DNA of 64,000 bases, from the NCBI GenBank assembly GCA_965222705.1, contig CBDCUO010000045.1:1-64000 (forward strand), in the 5' to 3' direction. Shown piece after piece: positions 27,064 through 34,989 of the stretch. Source of the DNA: JAFMDF01 sp965222705. Lineage in GTDB: Bacteria > Bacteroidota > Bacteroidia > Chitinophagales > Saprospiraceae. The notes under the pieces were generated by a model, which saw nothing but the letters and a program-made list of their open reading frames with translations, was not told where the DNA came from and made no database searches. The first letter of the stretch is position 1. Every line of letters begins with the position of its first letter. Both the position numbers and the translations under genes were made by a program.

Positions 27064-28083
27064 ATGAAAAGAAAATTTTCCCTTTGCTTATTAATTATTG
27101 CCTTGATTAAATTAGCCGAAGCCCAAGAATCTACTGATACTGGCAACATCTTCGATAGGTTCGTTGAAAATGCTATATCCCTTGCTGAACAAGCACTTTA
27201 TGACGCCAAATTTGAGGAAGCTCTGAAGTTTATTGAACCTACTTATTTTGAAAAATTTGATGCCTATGAACCTAAGCATAAAATATTATTGAGCATTCAA
27301 AACATCAGAATAAAGTCTTTTCAATCAAGGTTACATCAAACAGCTTTTAGTTCAAAGAAGCAATTAGCGCATTTGCTTGAACTACAAAAATCTGCGGAAA
27401 CATTAGCTGATGAAAGTGCTCAAGCAACCTATTTTACGATGCTTTCTGCTTTATACAGGTCTGAAAACCTTGATTCTTGTATTTTTTATGAAAACAAAGC
27501 CTTGGATTTGTTCAATTCTCAAGCTGATTATAAATCAGTCGCTGTTTTAAGAGCTACTCGAATTTCAAGAACATTAGACGATTATTTTCGAGATAATAAA
27601 AAAGAGGAAGCGATTGCATTGATTCCAAGTTTCCGAAAAGAAATTGACTTTTCAAGCAAACATAGCCAATATGCACTTGCTTATAATACTAGACACCTAG
27701 CCAATATCTATAGGATTTATGAAGTTGACCAAGAAGAAGCTTTAAGATTGTATCAACAATCGCTTGCATTAAGAGAAGTGATTGGTTTTAAGCCTTTCAT
27801 ACCAGCCTCCCATTTTTCAATAGGCGAAGCATATATGAAATTAGGTAAGTATGCACTTGCTAGAGAAGCCTACCTGCAATCCGCTAAACTAGCAGAAAAA
27901 ATAAATTTCGTTCGATATACTATCCGACCTTTTATAAGAATTGGAGATATGTATGCTGCCCAGGGAGATAAGGTTAAAGCAAAAGAATTTTATGTTAAAG
28001 CCGTCAAAGCGGCTTCTAAAAATAACTATACAGATAAGGGCATAGAGCAAATTGTAGAAAAAATTATTGGAACTGAAAAATGA
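27064..28083 (+). CDS. Secreted TPR-repeat protein
   Basis: A 339-residue protein with a signal peptide (about 1-21, ending AEAQ). The rest is alpha-helical with several tetratricopeptide-like repeats, clearest at HFSIGEAYMKLGKYALAREA (about 245-265), FIRIGDMYAAQGDKVKAKEF (about 290-310) and LYRSENLDSCIFYENKAL (about 135-152). TPR arrays bind partner proteins; no enzymatic domain is present. A beta-propeller lipoprotein gene follows after 28 bp, so the two are probably co-expressed and could form a surface or periplasmic complex. Confidence 0.75.
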   Translation: MKRKFSLCLLIIALIKLAEAQESTDTGNIFDRFVENAISLAEQALYDAKFEEALKFIEPTYFEKFDAYEPKHKILLSIQNIRIKSFQSRLHQTAFSSKKQLAHLLELQKSAETLADESAQATYFTMLSALYRSENLDSCIFYENKALDLFNSQADYKSVAVLRATRISRTLDDYFRDNKKEEAIALIPSFRKEIDFSSKHSQYALAYNTRHLANIYRIYEVDQEEALRLYQQSLALREVIGFKPFIPASHFSIGEAYMKLGKYALAREAYLQSAKLAEKINFVRYTIRPFIRIGDMYAAQGDKVKAKEFYVKAVKAASKNNYTDKGIEQIVEKIIGTEK

Positions 28084-28111
28084 AGTAACCTTCTAACCCT
28101 TTCCAGAAATT

Positions 28112-28999
28112 ATGGAAGTAAAATATATAGTCCTTTTGGTCTTATTATTTGGTTGTCAAGAACCCTATCCGAATGAATCAGCTTTTAGGGCCGCAAACAC
28201 GGAGCCTTTAATTTTGGACATTGGAAATATTTCAACCAGAGCCTTCCATGAAAGTTTGAATTACCTTTCTAAAGACGGGAAAACCATTTACTTTTCCAGA
28301 AGTGACCAAGAGTTTCAAACTTCTACGCTTTATGTTGCTCAATTTGCAAAAGGAAAATGGAGTACTCCAAAACGACTACCCTTTTCGAGTACTGATTATA
28401 ATGCTAACCTATATTTTGCACCAAATGAAAAGACTGCTTTTTTTACCTCAAAACGCCATCCGAATACAGAGCAATTGAGTAAAGAATGGAATATTTGGAC
28501 AATTGATTTTAATAAAGAGGGGGCATGGGGAAAACCTAAAGTTTTACCGCCTCCAATCAACTCAACCCATTTTGAATGTTGTTTGACCATGAACCAAAAT
28601 GGCTTGGCTTATTTTTCTTCCAATCGGGACGGTTCTTGGGATATTTATGAAGCCCAATATTCAAATAATACATTTAGCAACGTCAAAAAACTAGATAATA
28701 TAGTCAATTCTTCAAAGGGAGAGTGGCCGGGATATATTAATGAAGCGGGAGATGTACTACTATTCAGTTCTATTAGAAAAGAAGGACTTGGTGGAGATGA
28801 TTTGTACATTACTAAAAAGATAGAAGACACTTGGACTCGTCCAATATGTTTAGATTCGACCATCAATTCTGCTTCCTATGAAGACAATCCACGATTATCA
28901 CAAGATAGTCAGTATTTGTTATTTTCCAGTTGGAGGGATACAGAATTCTCGAAAGGCGTGAGCAATATTTTTTATGTGAAACAGCCGATTATTGACTAA
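28112..28999 (+). CDS. TolB/PD40-type beta-propeller lipoprotein
   Basis: A 295-residue protein with lipoprotein signal (YIVLLVLLFGCQEP). It contains repeated WD40-like PD40 blades: SKDGKTIYFSRSD, APNEKTAFFTSKRHP, NQNGLAYFSSNRDGSWDIYEA, EAGDVLLFSSIRKEGLGGDDLY and SQDSQYLLFSSWRD. These blades are common in OmpA/PD40 proteins of Bacteroidota. The propeller is short, with about five blades. Cotranscribed with the TPR protein upstream. Confidence 0.8.
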   Translation: MEVKYIVLLVLLFGCQEPYPNESAFRAANTEPLILDIGNISTRAFHESLNYLSKDGKTIYFSRSDQEFQTSTLYVAQFAKGKWSTPKRLPFSSTDYNANLYFAPNEKTAFFTSKRHPNTEQLSKEWNIWTIDFNKEGAWGKPKVLPPPINSTHFECCLTMNQNGLAYFSSNRDGSWDIYEAQYSNNTFSNVKKLDNIVNSSKGEWPGYINEAGDVLLFSSIRKEGLGGDDLYITKKIEDTWTRPICLDSTINSASYEDNPRLSQDSQYLLFSSWRDTEFSKGVSNIFYVKQPIID

Positions 29000-29282
29000 A
29001 AGTATTCACGGATGAATCCAGAGCCTATAATACTCGTGACTCAAACAAGCAATAAAAAAGATAAAATCGAGCGATAAAATAAGCTCTTAGTTCTACTTTG
29101 GCACTTTAGAAATAGTGATTGTTTTAAGTGTAATTAGCTCCTAGTTTTGGTGGCGGCTGCCTGTTATCAGTTGCCAATCTCAAACCACTTATATATCAAT
29201 AAATCCTTAAAGTGTCCCTTTGGACTGCTTTGTAAATGTAAAGGCTTCTTTTTTTTCAATTGTTGATTCTAATTAAGTCGTA

Positions 29283-30434
29283 CTAAGTAGAATCTAAAAA
29301 AGTCGTACTAATCAAATGATCTTCCCAGGTAAGAGGAAGTTTCAATTGAAAAGGTGGGAGAGTAGCTTCAAAAAAGTCTTTTCCCATCAAAATTTCTTTA
29401 GAAATTCCTTTTATAGGTTGTTGATCTATTATCTGTTCTTTGACATCGCGGAAGACAAGTAATTTAGTTTCTTCATTAAAACTAATTTGGAGGACGGACT
29501 GCTTTGGTGCATCCTTAAGGTAGTACCATTGACCTCCTAAGTGAATGGTCTTTGTTTTACCTGCTTTTCGATACCATTTTCCCTTAGCTAAAAATTGATA
29601 GATCCGTTTCAAATCAATCATTTGTGCTTCTAGTTGAGGGTAGTAGGATTTACCAGAAAATCTAGCATTTGGAAAAGCTTTTAGCGGGGCAATACCACCT
29701 AGGGTTGAACAAGGAAGCACTTCATTTAGAAGTTGACGCCTTTCATTACAATAAGAATGCAGAGATATAATAGACTCCAAAGTAGTTCCTTTCACTGCTT
29801 GATTAAATATGGTTTGATGAGTTCGTTCAACCACTCCCTGGTCGGTTGGCGTATTACTTCTACTAAAAGTAAGTGGGATACCTAAACTAATCAGCCATAA
29901 ATGAAATCGAGTTGGATAAGGAGACTTTCCTTTGTTTTCATAGAATACACTAGCATGATCGCATTGTATTCGTTTGGGCAGACCGAATTCACAAAAAGCT
30001 GCTCTAAGAGCATGCTGATAATGCGTTCCAGAAGGTGATCCACTACGAAGTCCAGCAGCGTTTGGAATAGACCCACAGTACGTTCTAGAGAATACATCTT
30101 TTATATTGATTAGATGTATTCTTCCTATCCCTTCTATAGGAAATGCTCCTTGCCCGTCAATTTGCCAAATATGATGAGCATGTTGAGCACTTTGTAACTC
30201 CGTATTAGGGATGGGCACATGTTTATCGTACTTCTTGGTTAAACCTTTACTTTTTAGAAATAAGGCTATTGAACTGGGTTTTGGAATTTTGTGATTTTCA
30301 AACCTTTTATCAAGCTTTAATTCTTCCCAAATAGTACCAGGTCCCCAACCAGGATGAACATTCCTTAAGTAAAGAATTTGTTCTTTTACCATGGTTGAGA
30401 AACTAGATAAGCATCCAGTAACTGGTCGCCCCAT
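29283..30434 (-). CDS. Transposase, integrase-core (rve) part
   Basis: This 383-residue frame holds the DDE integrase core: first Asp in IWQIDGQGAFP, second Asp in RIQCDHASVFY, and the glutamate in TDQGVVERTHQ. Its ATG may be bypassed, because a -1 shift at the A-AAA-AAG site (30452-30458) reads directly from the HTH frame into this one. The last codons lie within the left terminal repeat of the element. The C-terminal third has no other recognised domain. The frame is intact. Confidence 0.85.
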   Translation of the reverse strand: MGRPVTGCLSSFSTMVKEQILYLRNVHPGWGPGTIWEELKLDKRFENHKIPKPSSIALFLKSKGLTKKYDKHVPIPNTELQSAQHAHHIWQIDGQGAFPIEGIGRIHLINIKDVFSRTYCGSIPNAAGLRSGSPSGTHYQHALRAAFCEFGLPKRIQCDHASVFYENKGKSPYPTRFHLWLISLGIPLTFSRSNTPTDQGVVERTHQTIFNQAVKGTTLESIISLHSYCNERRQLLNEVLPCSTLGGIAPLKAFPNARFSGKSYYPQLEAQMIDLKRIYQFLAKGKWYRKAGKTKTIHLGGQWYYLKDAPKQSVLQISFNEETKLLVFRDVKEQIIDQQPIKGISKEILMGKDFFEATLPPFQLKLPLTWEDHLISTTFLDST

Positions 30435-30583
30435 TTCAGAATGTAGGCTCGCTTTTTTTTAAAGCGTTGTTTCCACTTCCTAACCGTCCACACAGAACAG
30501 TTCAGCTTTTCTGCAACTTGAGGAGCCGTTAAGCCTTGGTTGGAAAGCTCAATCATTTGTATTCTTTGTTCTTCCCTAGTCAT
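30386..30583 (-). CDS. Transposase, N-terminal helix-turn-helix part
   Basis: This 65-residue frame encodes MTREEQRIQMIEL, then NQGLTAPQVAEKLNCSVWTV and RKWKQRFKKK, a classic HTH (homeodomain-like) DNA-binding module that recognises IS ends. It overlaps the integrase-core frame by 49 bp. Alone it could act as an inhibitor; fused by -1 frameshifting it forms the complete transposase. Confidence 0.8.
   Translation of the reverse strand: MTREEQRIQMIELSNQGLTAPQVAEKLNCSVWTVRKWKQRFKKKRAYILKWGDQLLDAYLVSQPW
30452..30458 (-). other. A-AAA-AAG slippery heptamer, programmed -1 frameshift site
   Basis: On the minus strand a run of eight A followed by G places A-AAA-AAG in the HTH frame. A -1 slip here continues as A-S-L-H-S-E-M-G-R-P into the integrase-core frame with no stop. 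The same heptamer with the same geometry occurs in the ISAzo13-like element at 42861-42867. Confidence 0.7.
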
Positions 30584-30750
30584 AAACAGTATTTCAAGAT
30601 GATTAACTCTCTTTTGAGTTAAGTTAACCTAACTTTTTTGATCAAAAAAGTTAGCACGACTTTTTTAGATTCTACTTAGTACGACTTAATTAGAATCAAC
30701 ACAATGAAAAAAGAACAACATCTAGTTTTGTTTAAAGTGCCAAAGTAGAA

Positions 30751-30947
30751 TTAGGAATGATGTAGAAATAGATTGACCAATCTTTCCTCTATTCGATTTT
30801 TTCTAAGTTCATTCCAATTATTGACTTGCAAGGCCAACAAAATGCCTATCATGACCAATAGAATTTCACCTGCTGCATAAAGTAAGTATTTTTTTACTTG
30901 CCCTTGGTTTAAAAGTTGTGCCTTATTTTTCTGAAAAATTTTAGCAT
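30751..30947 (-). pseudogene. DUF6090-like gene start, frameshifted and truncated by MITE A
   Basis: From ATG 30945-30947 the minus strand reads MLKFFRKIRHNF, then, after a one-base shift, LLNQGQVKKYLLYAAGEI, LLVMIGILLALQVNNWNE and LRKNRIEERLVNLFLHHS. The basic FFRKIR start, the YxLYAxGEI segment and the helix ending LALQVNNWNE are the signature of DUF6090 membrane proteins. The frame ends at 30751, directly at the right end of MITE copy A. The remainder of the gene has been lost. Confidence 0.7.
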
Positions 30948-30953
30948 CTCTCT

Positions 30954-31325
30954 TTATTTAGGTTTAGAAAGTTCAATAATTCGATGAATAGATTGCACCA
31001 ACGGTCTTTCATGTTGCTCCAAAATCTGGGTAAAATTTTGAATTTTCCGCTTTCGACCTTTAATCAAGCTTTCAAATTCTATGGTGCTTAAAAAGGATAA
31101 ATCCACTCGTTCCTCCATTAGCCCTTCTTGGAAAGGAGTCGGTATTCTTTTACTTAGATAAGAGTCAATATAATCCCTTGAAAAGTGTTTAGACCTTAGT
31201 TCCAAAGGTAGTCGGTGCGCTGCACCTTATTGCCAAGCCCCATCGGTGCGGGGCGATACCCCGACGGCTCTGCCTCGGGGTAGTTCATTAAGCAATCGTT
31301 GCCTAATTTTTCTGAAAAATCTCAT
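30954..31325 (-). pseudogene. DUF6090-like gene with its middle replaced by a GC-rich repeat
   Basis: From ATG 31323-31325 the minus strand reads MRFFRKIRQRLLNE, a DUF6090-type start. The frame then runs through a GC-rich repeat (LPRGRAVGVSPRTDGAWQ, stop), and continues in the same frame into an 83-residue tail (LELRSKHFSRDYIDSYLSKR, then RIPTPFQEGLMEERVDLSFL and further to IIELSKPK). The transmembrane helix and middle are missing. The tail itself is of uncertain family but its position fits the C-terminus of the same gene. A second DUF6090 start follows 6 bp downstream, so these were tandem copies. Confidence 0.6.
31214..31280. repeat. GC-rich triple-hairpin repeat
   Basis: Three successive stem-loops in otherwise AT-rich DNA: GGTGC/GCACC (31214-31226), GCCCC/GGGGC (31237-31254) and CCCCGA/TCGGGG (31259-31280). 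Base composition differs sharply from both flanks. It interrupts a DUF6090-like frame and so is an inserted element. The gene-free stretch 31326-31525 contains only the upstream region of the cyclase gene. Confidence 0.6.
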
Positions 31326-31525
31326 TCTATTAATTTTTTAAGATTTGAATCTCCTGCAATATTTCCTATCTCCTGCACTAAAGATAGGTAGGATTCTGCA
31401 CTAAAATCTGGACTATTTAATCAAAAATTTGGATTTTTTTGACAGTAAGTGTTTTTCCGTTTTATTTTTTTTGCATATTAGCGTATAAAGAAACCTACAT
31501 TTTACCAATCTTTTAGCCCTTTACA

Positions 31526-33487
31526 ATGCACCAAAAGGACGACCAAAAATCTAGAGCCGAAATTTTGCTTGAGCGTTCGAACAAGCCTATCCTAGTATTG
31601 GCTGTCCTTGCTATAGTGCTGTACATTTTGGAATTGTTTAGGGTAGTTCCTCGTTCCTTAATACTCCCATTTTTGTGGGTCAATTTTTTAATTGACTTTA
31701 TTTTTCTACTTGATTTAATTGCCAAATGCAATATTCTGGGACGAAGCTATGTAAAGAGTCCGTGGTTTTTTATTGACTTTATTAGCACCTTACCAATTAT
31801 TAGTTCTGCTTTTGAACTAATGGGGGTGATAGGACCCCAATTGCAAGCGACCCGGGTGGCACGAGGGGCACGGGTCGCCCGAATAGCACGGGTGGCTCGA
31901 TTGGCTAAAGTAGCCAGAGTAGCCCGATTGGCTACGGCTATCCGTGCCAATCAAGGGTTGAATTTTTTAAAATTGGATGATGGAAATCAAGAAACGCCTG
32001 CATTTAACAGGTCGCTATTCGTGGGTGTGCCGCTTTTGTTATTGGGTTTTATTATAGCAAATTCTTTTATTACCAATAAGGAGGTGGCTCAGTTACAAGG
32101 AATTATTCAACAAGAAATTAATCAAGCCCAATCACCCGCAGACTTAGCAATAATTCAAAATAAGTATGCTATTTCAAAGTCATGGAATCCTTTGCTAGAA
32201 AATACGATATTGTACTCCCCACTCAATGGTGGACAGGAAGTTCCTGTTTCTTTGCAAGCTGCCTATATGCGTGCGGATAGACTCACGGGGATTATGTTGT
32301 TAATAGTACTCCTAACCATCGGTGTAAGTGTATTTATTAGTAATTCGCTGGCGCAGGACCGCAGCAAAAGAAGGGAGCGATCCATTTTATCTCAATGTTT
32401 CTCTCCACCTATTGTCAATAAATTTTATAGTTCCCCAGAAGTCATCGAACGCTTTTATCGACAATGGATGACCGTTTTTTTTATTGATATTCGAGGCTTT
32501 ACCAAGGCAGTAGAAAGAGATGCAGGAGATGTAGAAGGGCTTGCCTTGAAGTTGCGAAAGGTGATGGATACGGCTCGAAAACAAATTGTTGTTTCCCACG
32601 AAGGTATTATTGATAAGTTTATGGGCGATGCGGTGATGGGCTGGGTCGGGGGGCATTTTTCTGTTCATTGGCAATTGATGGAAGCGGTACGAAAAAAATT
32701 GTCTATTGATGAGCTGGATTTTATCTATCAGGATATTAAAAGCATTGAGAGAGCCATTAAAAAAGTAAAAAGCCAAATCATTGTGAATAAGGTACAACTA
32801 GCCGAACTGACCTCCACTTTAGAAGAAGCAGAGGCTACTCAATTAAAATTGCTGGAACACCAGATAGTTGCATTGGAAAAAGATCCACATCTTTCTGCTA
32901 CCCATGATAAACTAATAATCGAATACCAGCGGCGAGTGGCTAAATCGGCTGTTAGTTGTTGTTTGAGGATATGGCAAGAAGTTGCCAAAATAGAAGATCC
33001 AGATGCCTTCAATCAATTAAAAATTGGTATTGGTTCTGGGCAGGTCCTAATTGGAAATTTTGGGGCAACTAATCAAATTGCCTATACGGTATTGGGTCCG
33101 ACTGTCAATCGGGCAGCACGACTCGAACCTGCCTCCGCCCAAGTAGGTTGCCATATTTTAATTGATGAGAACACTTATGACTTACTCAAAGAAGAGGAGG
33201 ATTTTCGCTTTAGGCGGATTCCTTTGATTGCCGTGAGAGGCATTTCTGATGCGATGCTTACTTACGAGCCATTTTTTACCCATCAGGTTTCGGACGCTTT
33301 TTTAACTGCTTTTGAAAAAGGGGTAGTAGCGATGGAGGAAGAAAAGACAGAAGCAGCGATGGCTTTTTTTAGCAAGGCCGACCAACTTCGTTCTGGCGGT
33401 GACGCAGCCTCCAAAATATGGTTGAATGCTTGTACTTCTGCTTTTAATGAGGGAGAGGCTGTTGGGGTAAAGCCGATGCGGAAGTAG
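31526..33487 (+). CDS. Voltage-sensor-like six-helix membrane protein fused to a class III adenylate/guanylate cyclase
   Basis: A 653-residue fusion. Four helices at about 20-40 (S1), 45-68 (S2), 78-100 (S3) and 106-140 (S4) resemble a voltage-sensor domain; the S4 segment has a positive residue at every third position (Arg110, 113, 116, 119, 122, 125, Lys128, Arg131, 134). Helices at about 163-182 and 252-275 enclose a 65-70-residue outside loop with no K-channel selectivity motif. The class III catalytic domain (about 310-585) has metal Asp321 and Asp368, Lys364 and Thr521 at base-recognition positions, and Asn528/Arg532. An insert of about 93 residues (379-471), partly coiled-coil, splits the domain. 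The C-terminal tail (590-653) is helical. Product nucleotide not certain; ATP is favoured. Confidence 0.8.
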   Translation: MHQKDDQKSRAEILLERSNKPILVLAVLAIVLYILELFRVVPRSLILPFLWVNFLIDFIFLLDLIAKCNILGRSYVKSPWFFIDFISTLPIISSAFELMGVIGPQLQATRVARGARVARIARVARLAKVARVARLATAIRANQGLNFLKLDDGNQETPAFNRSLFVGVPLLLLGFIIANSFITNKEVAQLQGIIQQEINQAQSPADLAIIQNKYAISKSWNPLLENTILYSPLNGGQEVPVSLQAAYMRADRLTGIMLLIVLLTIGVSVFISNSLAQDRSKRRERSILSQCFSPPIVNKFYSSPEVIERFYRQWMTVFFIDIRGFTKAVERDAGDVEGLALKLRKVMDTARKQIVVSHEGIIDKFMGDAVMGWVGGHFSVHWQLMEAVRKKLSIDELDFIYQDIKSIERAIKKVKSQIIVNKVQLAELTSTLEEAEATQLKLLEHQIVALEKDPHLSATHDKLIIEYQRRVAKSAVSCCLRIWQEVAKIEDPDAFNQLKIGIGSGQVLIGNFGATNQIAYTVLGPTVNRAARLEPASAQVGCHILIDENTYDLLKEEEDFRFRRIPLIAVRGISDAMLTYEPFFTHQVSDAFLTAFEKGVVAMEEEKTEAAMAFFSKADQLRSGGDAASKIWLNACTSAFNEGEAVGVKPMRK

Positions 33488-33806
33488 GATATTAGACTTG
33501 TTCGACCGCATTTCAATGGGCAATACACTATGTATTACCGAAAGAGAAAAACTATTCTCCTTTTTCAACTACCTTACCAACTGCTGGATTCCACTTATCA
33601 TATTCCATATACTGTGCAGTTGCTTGGCTGCCTGTCAAATCCCGCATGAGGAATGTCAATTCCGAACCCGAAGGGACGGGCTGCTTTGGTTTTGACTTGC
33701 TTTTTCTTCTAAGGAAAAAGAAAATATGGTTTAATTAGGTCCTCTCAGCTTCAAAATAATTTGGTTTTCAATTTGATATTCATTAGAATAAATTATTGGT
33801 CAGTAG

Positions 33807-33956
33807 AATACTCCAACTAAGGTTTTGAGAAAAATTGGATATGAATTTGTTGAAACTTATGACGGAATCCCAGGAACCATCTGTTTTTATCAAACCATCC
33901 ATAAATACGAAATGCCCAAGAAACGATTTTGTAAAATAAATGGTAAAGTAGATTAG
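33807..33956 (+). pseudogene. C-terminal remnant of a GNAT acetyltransferase
   Basis: The frame from 33807 to a TAG at 33954-33956 reads NTPTKVLRKIGYEFVETYDG and IPGTICFYQTIHKYEMPKK. N-x-x-(S/T)-x-V-L-x-K-x-G-(F/Y) is the usual end of the GNAT fold in RimJ/RimL-type acetyltransferases. The rest of the gene is missing upstream (stop TAG at 33804). The remaining gene-free DNA from 33488 to 34119 holds only a weak hairpin (CTTTTTCTTCTAAGGAAAAAG, 33701-33721 region) and the AraC gene upstream region. Confidence 0.5.
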
Positions 33957-34119
33957 TGTAAAACGACTTGAAAAAATATCTGGACTCAAATAACTCTGCT
34001 ATTGCGGACTGGTTAGGGTAGCTAACCAGGATTTTTCAAATTCTTTTTTTAAGAAAAACCACTTATATTGCTAATCACTTTCCAGTTGGATTAGGCATTT
34101 TAAAGATAGTGCTTTTTTT

Positions 34120-34974
34120 ATGACCAAAAAGATATTTCAGCCTCACCCCCTTTTACAGCCTTATTTCGAATGTTATTTTACTATTCGAACACCAGCAGTG
34201 GAACAGGATTTTGTTTCAATTGAAGAATTAATAATTCCTGATGGCACACATGGTATTTTATTTATGTTAGCCAATACTATACAGCGATATGATACCCAGA
34301 AAAAGCAGCAAGTACAGCAATTGCGAAATAGTTATGTGTTTGGACAAAAAACCCATTCTGTACATTACCACTTAAAAGCGAATGGTTCTAATTGCATTGG
34401 CATCAAGCTGCGCCCTAATGGGTTAAGTGCTTTTACGAAAGAAACCATGCACTTATTGACGAATGATTTGGTGGAAATAGAAGCAATTTTTGGACAGAAA
34501 ATTAAAACACTAGAAGAACAAATCTTTAACGCTAAAACGGATACAGCCAAACTAGAAGTTATCAATAATTGGTTTATTAAATGCTTACCTACAAAAACTT
34601 CTGACAACTACTTATTGACTACTACTATCTTAGGGGATATTCATCAATCTTTAGGACAAATCAGCATTCAGAGCATTTTAGAAAAATACCATATCGGCTA
34701 TAAACGATTGGAGCGATTGTTTAAAAAAATAGTCGGTCTAACGCCCAAAGCCTATTGTTGCTTAATTCGTTTTAATGCGGCGCTTTATATCTATGAACAA
34801 CAGCCCAAGGAAACCCTAACTCAATTGGCTCACCAAACGGGGCATTTTGACCAAATGCACTTTATTAAAGAAATTAAACGATTTACCCACCTGCCCCCAA
34901 AGGCTTTTTTTGCAGATGACTTAGCTGTTGTGGCGGACTATCAGAAAAGTTTGATTCGGCAGCGGTTTGAGTAG
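34120..34974 (+). CDS. AraC-family transcriptional regulator
   Basis: A 284-residue regulator. The N-terminal domain (about 1-150: HPLLQPYFECYFTIRTP, IPDGTHGILFMLAN, GIKLRPNGLSAF) matches the DUF6597-like sensing domain of Bacteroidota AraC proteins. The C-terminal double HTH (about 175-275) has HIGYKRLERLFKKIVGLTPK and LTQLAHQTGHFDQMHFIKEI. Convergent with the double peptidase gene, with 15 bp between stops. The target is unknown. Confidence 0.85.
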   Translation: MTKKIFQPHPLLQPYFECYFTIRTPAVEQDFVSIEELIIPDGTHGILFMLANTIQRYDTQKKQQVQQLRNSYVFGQKTHSVHYHLKANGSNCIGIKLRPNGLSAFTKETMHLLTNDLVEIEAIFGQKIKTLEEQIFNAKTDTAKLEVINNWFIKCLPTKTSDNYLLTTTILGDIHQSLGQISIQSILEKYHIGYKRLERLFKKIVGLTPKAYCCLIRFNAALYIYEQQPKETLTQLAHQTGHFDQMHFIKEIKRFTHLPPKAFFADDLAVVADYQKSLIRQRFE

Positions 34975-34989
34975 AAGAAGTAGGTGTTT

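Larger units (their letters stand above)
29261..30701 (-). mobile_element. Two-frame IS with rve-type transposase (IS481-like) and 46-bp inverted ends
   Basis: A 1441-bp element starting TGTTGATTC and ending GAATCAACA. The terminal inverted repeats are 46 bp and perfect (29261-29306 and 30656-30701), unusually long for this family. CAAT is duplicated at 29257-29260 and 30702-30705. The two reading frames overlap and are probably joined by a -1 frameshift. The element lies inside MITE copy A, in the loop of its hairpin. Confidence 0.85.
29091..30750. repeat. MITE copy A, split by an rve-type IS
   Basis: Perfect 18-bp inverted ends: TTCTACTTTGGCACTTTA (29091-29108) and its complement (30733-30750), flanked by TTAG on both sides (29087-29090, 30751-30754). 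Without the IS the element is about 215 bp. Its right part (TTTTTTTCAATGAAAAAAGAACA, less than full length shown by position 29249-30717 across the IS) matches copy C at 60117-60290 in reverse orientation. The left part is non-coding. It truncates a DUF6090-like gene exactly at 30751. Confidence 0.75.

Noticed and set aside
31842..31960. Repetitive GC-rich tract possibly forming a DNA repeat
   Set aside because: It encodes the regular Arg-x-x pattern of the S4 segment in the cyclase; the repetition is explained by the protein.
33498..33695. 65-codon plus-strand frame after the cyclase gene
   Set aside because: No domain, poor composition and no promoter; the adjacent DNA carries the GNAT remnant in another position.
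33783..33989. 68-codon minus-strand frame
   Set aside because: It is the complement of the GNAT C-terminal remnant on the plus strand, which reads as a real protein end.
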